Assembly: GCA_031763025.1 (NCBI GenBank)
Contig: JASSKH010000010.1
Coordinates: 9,255,427-9,319,426 of the forward strand
Length of the DNA: 64,000 bases
Source of the DNA: Macrocystis pyrifera
Taxonomy: Eukaryota > Sar > Phaeophyceae > Laminariales > Laminariaceae
Reading direction: 5' to 3'
Below the pieces are notes generated by a model. It saw only the letters and a program-made list of their open reading frames with translations. It ran no database searches and was not told where the DNA came from. The translations under genes were made by a program, and so were the position numbers. The first letter of the stretch is position 1, and every line of letters begins with the position of its first letter. Positions 55,711 through 64,000 of the stretch are shown here, one piece after another.

Positions 55711-56861
55711 GTAGGGACTTTTTCTTGCATAAAATTAAATAGCGGAAAGCGCGAGAGCGTGAGTTAGCTGTACATTCGATGAAAGTCGACGAGCAGTGGG
55801 AATGCTGAACCCTATGCGCGATAAAAACTAAAAAGGCACGTACCGGGGGGGGAGAAGGGGCGACACCTGTGACCACGGCTTGTCCAGAAGATCTTCGAGG
55901 GTAAAACCTCCTACGAGTGGGCTGGAAAGTAAAAGTGATCATGAAAAATAAATAAATAAAAAAAAAAATATCGAGAACCCCCCCCCCCCCCACCGGGCTC
56001 CCCCGTCGTCAAAATAGCATAGCGTTGAGAGGAGTTGCTTTGCACGTCATGGCTCCGACTATTATACTGTGTTGTTGTACAGTATACTACAGCAGTAGTG
56101 ACACACACTTCTTTGAGTTTGGATGACTCCCTGCGCTTCCTGGCGGTTCTTATCCACCGAGTCCTTGAGAGATCATTCTTGACATGCACACGGGATTTGT
56201 CAGCTGCGAGCGGGGCGCGGATTGGGGGGCGAGCTACGAGAGCATTACACCCGCATGACTGGGGGTACCTGGTACCGGTCGTATACCTGGTATTAGCATA
56301 ACCGATAACCGACAACAGTCCCCAGCGGATCCAAGAAAAACGAAAAAAACTGAAACTGTAACCGTCACTTACAACAACAGCCTTCCGGTTTATCGAACTC
56401 CGCCGGCGATTTTTGAATTTCTGATTTCATCAAGGTTGAGAGACTTGCCTCTCACCACAAGAAGAGTTTGCAGCTCAACTCTTCGCCGACAAGGACCCAG
56501 CCAGGCCTGACGCGCACCGCCTCCTGACCCGCTATCTACCGGACGGGCAACGGTGTCGCTTCCGTCGTCTCTGTGGCGTGATCGATTTGTCTGTTGTCGT
56601 GGCGTGCCCGACCAATTTCAAATTCGACAAACGGCAAACGCACACAAAAAACAGCTCAGAAAAGAGGCGACGAGGCATACCTGTACCAAGGCGACGTCCT
56701 CCAGCGAGGACATAGCTCGCTGCCCCCGGCGGTGACAGCATCATACAGAAGCTGCACGGCGGTAGAGCTTGCGCAGAGCTGTAGCAAGCCCGCCATCTTC
56801 TGTCGGCAGTTCTCGCTGCACCTCTCTCTCTTGCCGTGCCTGCCTGGCTTGAGAGGTGAGT
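55711..56861. other. upstream region of the kinase gene
   Basis: Contains two TACCTGGTA words (56264, 56284) and GC-moderate sequence that probably includes the kinase promoter and 5' UTR. No TATA box or initiator can be assigned with confidence. The long minus-strand open frame here overlaps kinase exon 1 antisense and is a shadow. Confidence 0.4.
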
Positions 56862-57014
56862 ATGGAGCAGTTCGACATCTTGCAGACCCTTGGAAGGGGC
56901 AGCTTTGGAGTGGTTCGAAAGGTCAGACGAAAGGCTGACGGCAAGGCGCTGGTCGTGAAGGAGATGGATTACGGCGCTGCTGACGAGAAGCAGAAGGAGC
57001 AGATCGTGGCTGAG
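56862..57014 (+). CDS. NEK2-like protein kinase, exon 1
   Basis: Codes for residues 1-51 of a NIMA-related Ser/Thr kinase. The ATG starts MEQFDILQTLGRGSFGVVRK, with the glycine loop GRGSFG at 11-16, the ATP-binding Lys at 33 (ALVVKEM) and the alpha-C Glu at 51. Position 51 is directly followed in exon 2 by VNILREL, as in animal NEK2 (SEVNLLREL). NEK kinases act at centrosomes, spindle poles and basal bodies. The donor is GAG-GTATGG, phase 0. An upstream GTGAGT at 56856 is in frame but is not an ATG. Confidence 0.92.
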
Positions 57015-58739
57015 GTATGGGCGAGACACCAGGGGGAGGGAACCAACGCACTGAGCTATGATATGCGTTGGGCTTCGGTCGGTGCCGTTGTCGTCGTTGT
57101 CGTTGGCGTTGTCGTCGTCGTTTTGTCTTGTACCACTTTGGACGTAAATATAGTACCCGTTTTGTATTTTATATTCATATATAAGGGTGATTATATTTAA
57201 GTCCGTTTTGGTAAAGATGACGCCGTTGGTACTACTGCTGTACCAGGTACCATTTTGGTACATCAGTATGAATCTGGTTGGGGTACGTACTCTGTACGCA
57301 ACGTATATATATAGCGACGACGGACACGTACGTATACGCTGCTGTAACACGTCAAGCAGCAGGTGATCATGTCACGCGTTCATGCATAACTGAAGCAAGA
57401 ACGAACCTTGAACCTTTCTTTCGGGACCAACGGGATGGCGAAAGCAAGCCATATACAGCAGCAGTAATGCCCCCGCTGCAGGATAGTGCCGGTATGTGTC
57501 ATCGTGCAATACCGGCACTAGATTTATACCTGGTACCTGGTACTACTGCGTACGTAGCAGCGACCGGCAATACTCCGCACACTGCCTCACTGGTCGCGAT
57601 AATCCCATACGCGTCGAGTCAAGTGTCGAGCGATTTCACGCGCAGCCGGCAGTACTCAACCGGCACTATGGAGGGACTCACTGCTCCTGTAGCCCTATAC
57701 TGCCCGTGGTCGAAGGCAGAGCTTGACCTCTCGAGAGCTCGTTCGCTATGATAACGATTGCGATAACACCGCACAGGCAGGCGGCGGATCTGTTTGTTGG
57801 TAACAAAGGCTACGCGCACTCACTCGTACGTTGGTTTGCCTGTCTCGTATCGTCATATCGAAAGCGTGGATCTTGGGGCTTATTACTGTTCTGTACATGC
57901 ATAGCGTACGTATCCGGTACTCGTACCAGTACAGAGAAGTACTTGAAGTAGCACTTGTGTACTTGTCGCTCGTTTATACTACGCTGTCTGTACCCTGTAC
58001 CTGCCTCGTTTTGTAAGCTGCTTTTAGAGCTTCATCCACAGATCGACAGGTACGTACGTATCATGGTATATGATATGTGCGCAGGTGTGCACAGCACAGC
58101 AGCGAGATCATGATCATCATCTCGTACGAACCAAACACCGCCGCGTGGACTTTACTGACTGCTGTGCTCTCACGTGACACTTCCAGTATTATGCGATATG
58201 ATCCAAGACCTGACCACTGACCAGGCATTTATTCATACGAGCATATGCACGGCATGCACTGCTGTGCATGAACAGGACACGTCGCGCTGACGTGCAATCG
58301 CCAGCTGTCGGGCGATTCATGACTTTTATCATGACTATGATAGGAGCTGTAGCGACTATTGAATATACGGCGATAGCGGCAGCGTAGCACATGAAAAGAA
58401 TACGAAGATAAAGGATTTCCGGACAGCAGTATGACCCGAATCAGAAAATACCTCCCATGAATATGATACGTACCCATACCCTTGTACTTCGAAGTACCCA
58501 CGGGTAGGTGTATATATTTGTACTCGGCACCCTGTACCCGGTACCACCGTGCGGAAGATAGCAAAATAGCAACATCCCACATTAAGACCATAATGATAAC
58601 CTGCTGTATACTTCGAAGCATCTGTGCATTTTTTTGCATTCGCACCCGGTGTACATCGTACCAGGTATCACACTGTCCCGGATAGCACGCCCCCTATAGG
58701 ATGAATTTCGGAGCTAATTTCTTAAATTGTTCGGCAACG

Positions 58740-58830
58740 GAGGGGGGGTACTCATTTGTTGCTTTCCTTACTTGTAGTCATTTGACCATTGACCACGCAT
58801 CCCTTTCGAGATGGATTTGTCGACAACGGG
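58740..58830 (+). repeat. repeat P unit with G runs
   Basis: G7 run, ATTTGTTGCTTTCCTTACTT, GACCATTGACCACGCATCCC, TTTCGAGATGG, then a G8 run. Confidence 0.6.
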
Positions 58831-58944
58831 GGGGGTGCAAGCACCGAGCGATTCGTCTATGTCTGTATATGGAAAAGGTAAAGGTTTCACGCCTCGCACA
58901 TATCATTGATCTACGTACGTACAGCAGCAGCAGATCAGTTATTA

Positions 58945-59160
58945 AATAGTTCTATGTACGAATAGATCCCTTATTTACTCGCCTGCCTTTGTGAGAGATT
59001 TGCGCAGGATCTGCCCAGTACAGATACAACCCAGGAAGGATGTGCTGCTGTACGTCGTCCAGATCGTTACGGGTTCCACCCGGCAACATGAAGCTAGATA
59101 ATACAGACCATCTGCCTTGAAAGGTCTAGATCATGATCTATCTGTAGATGATTTGTCCGA
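58945..59160 (+). repeat. repeat I copy 4
   Basis: TTTGCGCAGGATCTGCCCAG, CACCCGGCAACATGAAGCTA and AGATCATGATCTATCTGTAG. Confidence 0.55.
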
Positions 59161-59454
59161 GGGCTTCGACAAGATATTCACTATGCAAATGTTTTCGTGT
59201 GCGTGCCGCCCTTGTTTTTTGAAGAATCGGCTCGGAAAACCCCCCCCAAGGGATGTATCATTGTACCACACGGGTGTTATAAAGTCACCGGTACTGTTCA
59301 TACTGATGTGTGCTGTGGGTACGTGCACGGGTGACGCCCCCGGTGGTCTACCAATAGATTGCAAGTTCGTTAAACGGAGGCCTATGACGGTGGGACCGCA
59401 AACGTTGCTGGAAAAAAATGAACTTCAAAGATACCCGCCTGAATTTTTCAGGTA

Positions 59455-60085
59455 CAGCTTTTGCTATGAGCACGGCTTCTTCAAACGGAAAGTTGCGCAC
59501 TTTTTGGAAAACCCCGAAACAACATTTTTTTGGGGCCGATGTTGTGCCAAGATCGGGTCCAGAAAAACCCAGGCGGATGCTTAGTTCGAAGCGGCGAGAT
59601 TTTGAGTCCTCGGCAGATATCGATCGACAAAACAAACGACTGCGTCATGAACTCTGAACGGGGTGCGCTCGTTAGGGGCTCCGACCCACCCTAGGGTCAC
59701 GTGTTGACACAATACGTCGCCAGTGATACGTGGCGGGCGCTGGGCAGGCGTATGACAAATAAACAAATGACCCCTGGTGTGTAGAAAACAGATGACAAAG
59801 TTTCTCGATTCGTCTCGAAGGGCCAAAACTAGTATTTTTTTCAGGTTTGAGAGAAGAGCGTAGGACGCCGCCGGCAAGTTCTCGCTCCTAAACCGTGGAT
59901 CCATCTAGCATTTTCGAGGCTATCATCTACACTCGTTGGCCTTGCCCGACACCAAGCGGGTTGGCCGTGGACTGCGTCTAAGTCAAAATCTAAGGTATCG
60001 TCGCACGGGCCGATTTTTATGAGCGTGTTGACAATTTACAAGGAGAAGAAACAAATTTCGCCGCCTGAAACCGTGTGACAAAATA
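59455..60085 (+). repeat. dispersed repeat D, copy 2
   Basis: Partner of 5955-6605: TATGAGCACGGCTTCTTC, GCTTAGTTCGAAGCGGCGAG, GAACGGGGTGCGCTCGTTAG, GCGTAGGACGCCGCCGGCAA. Confidence 0.7.
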
Positions 60086-60270
60086 TAAGAAAAATCATCA
60101 TCAAACATTTTTTTCCCTTTTTTTTTCCCACTGCGGCGGTGGGAGAACATCTTCAGCTGTATGCAGTTGCGCGTTCGACCTTGATCGCCATCTACGACCT
60201 TCGCTTGCCGCAGCCCAACGAGAAGACATTGGTTTAACCTCGTATTCTACTCGTTGTTTCGTGTTGGAAG

Positions 60271-60416
60271 GTGAACATCTTGCGCGAGCTGCGGCACCCG
60301 TTCATCGTCCGCTACTACGACCGCATCGTCGACCGGCGGAAGACGCGGCTGCACATCCTCATGGAGTACTGCACCACCGACTTGGCCAGGCTCATCCGCG
60401 CCAGGAGGCTGAGGGG
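60271..60416 (+). CDS. NEK2-like protein kinase, exon 2
   Basis: 146 nt, residues 52-99 plus two bases. Contains VNILRELRHPFIVRYYDRIV and the hinge ILMEYC followed by TTDLARLI. The hinge is one residue shorter than the usual EYC-GGDL. Gatekeeper Met, as in NEK2. Acceptor TTGGAAG, donor GGG-GTGAGC, leaving phase 2. Confidence 0.92.
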
Positions 60417-61920
60417 GTGAGCATAGCTGTTGGCGGACCATGGCTGGCAGTCTATGATGAGCGAACTTGTACGGCAATAGATAATATTTTTGTTCCCCTC
60501 TGTAAGGGATACAACTCTGGGCGTAAACATAGTGAACGTTTAGACATCAATATGGATACGGAACGGTCCTTCTATTTCCGCCCGGGGTCGTGTATATGTT
60601 TGTCCTGCACGATGCCATAGATAAAACCCGAACGTCGTACGCTCGATCGAAGTATCACTATTTACGGTATCACACACAGATTGAAAATATGAGCTTCTTC
60701 GACGAAATCCTCGATCACGGCTCATGTTTTTTTTTTCTTCTTCATTTTACCCTTTTATGAATAGTAGCGCGGTCCGGGTTTGGAACAAATTACTTACCGT
60801 TTGTGTGTATACGTACGGTATCTTTCATCCCGTCCTTGCATTTCGGGACATACGGAGTAGTGGTATAGGACACAGCAGTTTGGGCCACAAGCGCGCCAGT
60901 GATACATCAAAAACGAAGAACACCGCAGAGAGAGGAAGACATTTCGTGCCCGAAAAAAACAAATATATATATATATATATATCAGGCATATGTGTAATTT
61001 TAACTTGATTTTAGTACAGAACGCATTGTTACAGAGTCTGTTGACGATTTGCCCTATAGCAACTTTCTGTAGTACTTGGCTGATAGGCAGGCAATAATTA
61101 TTAGTCGGCGACTTGTATTTAGTCAGCCAGCTATTGGTAACTCACAGCCGTACTTGGTACTTGAGAGGGGAGCAGTAACGTGACGATTTCAGCACCGGCA
61201 AAACCAAGCAGCCTATCACAGCAGGGCAACGTGATGCTATGCTCGAAACGCTAGCAGCATGATGACATAGCAGCAGTAGTGGTCTGGTCCTTCTATAGTG
61301 TCGGTTGGCCGCTATCTATAGTGCCTGTGGAATCACTTGTCTATATGGGATTCACAAGTTTGATAGTGTGCGGAGTATTTAGTGCCGGTTGCCCGCTATA
61401 TATAGTGCCTGTTGAATCGCTTGGCACTTGGAACATATGGGATTAACCAGTGTGGCAGTTAGTGTGCGGAACAATTAGTGCCGGTTGGTTGCCGCTATAA
61501 TAGTGCCGGTATTGTTGACTGACTGGCGCATATCATAAAGGCACTATAGAGGAACCACTTCTGTATACCTGGTACGTTTGTATTGCTGCACGGTCGTTCG
61601 TCCTACCATGCGTACACGAACGATGCTACTGCTGTACCGCATTCTCGTCTGTTGAGTTTGCTCCACCTGTGTCCCCGAAGAGAGCAGTGCCGGTCCTCGG
61701 CCTTGTGTGTGGGATATATTCTACTTTTGTCGAAGACTTGACTAAAATACTCTTGTACATCTTTGCGTCCCTCCCTGTCTCTTTTTCTCTCCCATCCCCC
61801 TCCCTCCCTCCCTCCCTCCCTCCCTCCATCCGCCCCCTCCCCTCCCTCTCTCATTTACGTTTTCATTTCGACCACTTTTTGCCCCGTCATCTTGTTATGC
61901 TGTGTGTGTCTGTCCCGCAG
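60417..61920 (+). other. kinase intron 2 (1504 bp)
   Basis: Holds an (AT)n tract at 60962-60982, a three-unit tandem repeat of about 95 bp around TAGTGCCGGTTGGCCGCTAT (61295-61520), and a CCCT-rich tract before the CCCGCAG acceptor. Confidence 0.8.
61295..61520 (+). repeat. three-unit tandem repeat
   Basis: Units of about 95 bp: GTGCCGGTTG-CCGCTATATA then TAGTGCCTGTTGAATC and ATATGGGATT-ACAAGT. Confidence 0.6.
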
Positions 61921-62085
61921 CGAATATTTGGACGAAGCATTCCTATGGAACCTCTTGTGCCAGGTCGTAGTCGCCCTAGAGTTCTGCCATGGAAGGATGG
62001 GGAGGGGGGGGGGGCGAGGCGGCCGATTATTCACCGCGACCTGAAGCCCGACAATGTCTTTCTCACCAGCGATAACGTTGTCAAG
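61921..62085 (+). CDS. NEK2-like protein kinase, exon 3, frame broken at G11
   Basis: Starts EYLDEAFLWNLLCQVVVALE then FCHGRM. After a run of 11 G (62004-62014) the convincing reading is one frame over: RRPIIHRDLKPDNVFLTSDN then VVK, which holds the catalytic loop HRDLKPDN. As written, the first frame stops soon after the run (at 62043). A run of 12 (or 9) G would join them, so a homopolymer miscount is the likely cause; a damaged allele is possible. Donor AAG-GTGCGT, phase 0. Confidence 0.85.
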
Positions 62086-62101
62086 GTGCGTACCTAGCTG
62101 A

Positions 62102-62102
<1 letters not shown>

Positions 62103-62142
<40 letters not shown>
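62103..62142 (+). repeat. G40 homopolymer near splice donor
   Basis: Directly followed by TTGTGTGATGATGTCATGCT and the GTAGTCGTATGACCATAGGC unit, the same pairing of a G run with this unit as at 15398-15480 and 62610-62740. Confidence 0.85.
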
Positions 62143-62144
<2 letters not shown>

Positions 62145-62457
62145 GTGTGATGATGTCATGCTTTTCTGTAGTCGTATGACCATAGGCCCTCGCACCCCTT
62201 CAATGCCGGGATGAACACGTCGAGTTTTCGGGGGGGGGGGAGGGGGTGGAAGAGGGGGGAAGGGTGGAGGGGAGGTAGTCGCAGGGGGGGGCCTGAGGAG
62301 GTGCTCGAACAAGGCGGCAAAAGCTCCTCGAAATCTGGTGGAGAAGACGTCGTCGGGAAATGGGGGGGAGAGCGCTTTCTCTGTGAGCACGACGGTGGGG
62401 GTTTCGCATGCTGTCGCAGGAGGCCAACTTATTTGAGAACGTCAAGGCCCCTTTTCG

Positions 62458-62543
62458 GCCTTATCACTTTCAGGAATGCAGTCAAATTAGTTAGAGTTAG
62501 AATGCTTTGTCCCTAAAACGGAAGTGCAGTCCTAAAATGGTTG
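62458..62543. mobile_element. MITE-B remnant
   Basis: GGAATGCAGTC at the left, TTTGTCCCTAAAACGGAAGT and GCAGTCCTAAAATGGTT at the right. Confidence 0.5.
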
Positions 62544-62611
62544 ACAGACGGGTTTTAGTTTCGGGGGGCGACCAGTCGGGGGGTGTAATTGGGGTCTCCA
62601 AGTGTCTTTGG

Positions 62612-62647
<36 letters not shown>

Positions 62648-62671
62648 GTACTCGATAGGAGAGATGTACTC

Positions 62672-62985
62672 GATCTCATGCATGGCCGTAGTCGTATGAC
62701 CGTAGACCCTCGCATCCCTACAATGCCGGGACGGAGCATGTCGTTTTTTTCACCGACCAGGCAGACATTGCTTGCACCAAGCGCGAAGCGCCGTGAGGTG
62801 TCCGGCGAGTCGCATGAAGGGTGAGCTGCATCCTACTAAGAACCGCTTGTGAGGCGGACTTGCACATGGATGACAGCCTCAATGAGTTAGTTTAATTTCC
62901 GGTGTGGCCACTTCCAGAGACAGCAATGGGAGTACTATGTAACTGCCTCTTGGGTGCCTTACCTTGAACACTACGTGATACGATC
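62672..62985 (-). repeat. repeat C copy 3
   Basis: Reverse orientation, from CATGCATGGCCGTAGTCGTA to GCAATGGGAGTACTATGTAA. A G37 run precedes it. Confidence 0.75.
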
Positions 62986-63793
62986 AATTCCCTTGTGCAG
63001 AGTAAACGGTCTTTACTTGGAACAAATGATCTCACTCGACAACCAGCTGTGGGCGACCGCCAAAAACAAAAAAAAAAAAAAAACGGTACCCTGGATGTCT
63101 AGCTCACGTAGTGAGCGGCATGTTTTACAGTGTCGTTGCCAACCGACGCCAACCCAACCTATATATAATAGGGGGCGGGGGGGAGTTGGGGGGGAAATTG
63201 GGGTGGGGGGGATCGGGGAGGGGGGTTGAAGGACAGGAGTAAGAGCGGGAGGGTTAGTTGATTCGCTGGCCAGCGCATGCTTGTTTCCGCGCCTTTCGTG
63301 TCTTGTCGGTGTTGCGCCTGTGGTTCTGGTGGTGTTGGTGTTGTTGTTGTTTGGTGTTGGCTTGGTGTTGTCGTGGTGCTGGTGGTGGGGGGATTGCTAG
63401 CGATATGGTCGGCCTTGTCGTTGTTTTGACCGTTGGTATTGCCGTTGTGGGTGGTGTTGGTGTTGATGAAAAGCATCGGTGTTGCTCTGTGTTTTCTCAA
63501 CTTTCTCTGATTACCTACTGCTGAGTTTCGGGGGGGGAAAAAAAATGGAACTCGAAGCAGCTGAATTGCATTTGTTTTTCCCCGTTTAAATACCTGCTGC
63601 TGTCGAATTCACAGCTGCTGAATTGCGTTTGTTTTTTCCCCGTTTAAATACCTGCTGCCGTGCTCGGTGCTCAACCGAGCCTTTCTCAAACCCAGACTGT
63701 TTGCCTATGTTCGCTGCTTTGTTTCCCGTTCGTTCGTCCATGCCCACCCTCCGCGGCCAAATCCTGTCCTGCTATTAAACTAATAAATAACAG

Positions 63794-63960
63794 TTGGGAG
63801 ACTTCGGCCTTGCCAAGGAGCTGAGCGGAGCGCAGCTAGCGGAGACCAGCGTGGGCACACCTTATTACATGTCGCCGGAGCTGATCAACGAACAGCGCTA
63901 CGACGAGCGGACCGATGTCTGGTCGCTGGGCTGCTTGATGTACGAGGCGGCTGCCCTCTC
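63794..63960 (+). CDS. NEK2-like protein kinase, exon 4 (gene continues past the window)
   Basis: 167 nt. LGDFGLAKELSGAQLAETSV then GTPYYMSPELINEQRYDERT and DVWSLGCLMYEAAAL. It carries the DFG metal-binding motif, the activation segment with GTPYYMSPE and the helix-F motif DVWSLGC. Ends in phase 2 at CTC-TC-GTGAGT. The rest of the kinase lobe and the NEK tail (often coiled coil) lie beyond 64000. Confidence 0.92.
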
Positions 63961-64000
63961 GTGAGTTACTTAATTCATGGGTTGAGGAGGGGGAGGAGGG

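Larger units (their letters stand above)
57015..60270 (+). other. kinase intron 1 (3256 bp)
   Basis: GTATGG to GTGTTGGAAG. Contains a repeat P unit (58740-58830), repeat I copy 4 (58945-59160) and repeat D copy 2 (59455-60085), but no MITE-A or MITE-B. Confidence 0.85.
62086..63793 (+). other. kinase intron 3 (1708 bp)
   Basis: Seventeen bases after the donor there are 40 G (62103-62142). Further on, another G run of about 37 (62610-62646), a MITE-B remnant, repeat C copy 3 and GGTGTTG-rich sequence. Acceptor AATAAATAACAG. Confidence 0.8.

Noticed and set aside
56532-57350. A 272-codon minus-strand frame
   Set aside because: It overlaps kinase exon 1 antisense, has no domain, and crosses simple ACAACG repeats.
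59117-59584. A 155-codon plus-strand frame in kinase intron 1
   Set aside because: It runs across repeats I and D, and the frame is not conserved in the other copy of D.

Overview
This is a eukaryotic nuclear window, very rich in repeats. The evidence is two multi-exon genes with introns of up to 3.3 kb, GT-AG splice sites, a full-length chromodomain-type Ty3/gypsy retrotransposon and dozens of short non-autonomous transposons. Long introns, coding exons full of Ser/Asn/Gly/Pro runs and a NIMA-type kinase would suit a stramenopile alga of the brown-algal kind. That assignment is inference; no rRNA, organelle or diagnostic gene is present to settle it. No prokaryotic operon, complete tRNA, rRNA or CRISPR array was found.

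Region by region. (1) 1-4.1 kb: repeats only. (2) 4.1-12.8 kb, minus strand: a split gene. Its first recognised exon (12560-12783) encodes a bactofilin beta-helix. A phase-compatible large exon (8333-10085) finishes that helix and runs into a long low-complexity linker. Exons at 7513-7622 and 6747-6865 encode an RGS (regulator of G-protein signalling) domain, with a possible last exon at 4130-4255. A bactofilin-RGS protein would link a polymer-forming scaffold to G-protein signalling. (3) 12.8-45.7 kb: no confident gene; MITEs, minisatellites, a 540-bp TAG microsatellite, a 222-bp palindrome, a TRIM element with a paralogous empty site, and a degenerate 1.7-kb array. (4) 45.78-51.54 kb: an intact chromovirus on the minus strand, with apparently identical LTRs and a single 1669-codon gag-pol frame. 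(5) 51.5-56.8 kb: repeats and a weak exon candidate. (6) 56.86 kb to the right edge, plus strand: the first four exons of a NEK2-like protein kinase, cut off by the window end.

Two MITE families dominate. MITE-A (about 106 bp, 22 copies) duplicates TA, as Tc1/mariner elements do. MITE-B (about 95 bp, 14 copies plus fragments) sits at TTAA with CCCTTT ends, as piggyBac elements do. Several A copies lie inside B copies. The 9-mer TACCAGGTA (either strand) occurs about 38 times by my hand count, against roughly 0.5 expected. Inside MITE-A copies, where the unbroken sequence is known from the siblings, it is an exact 7-nt insertion at a TA. I therefore read these words, and probably TATTAATA and TACAGCAGTA, as insertion or excision scars of TA-targeting DNA transposons.

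Limits: all coordinates, splice sites and counts were read by eye. Homopolymer lengths (G40, G41, C28, G11) are unreliable in any assembly and break reading frames in both genes.
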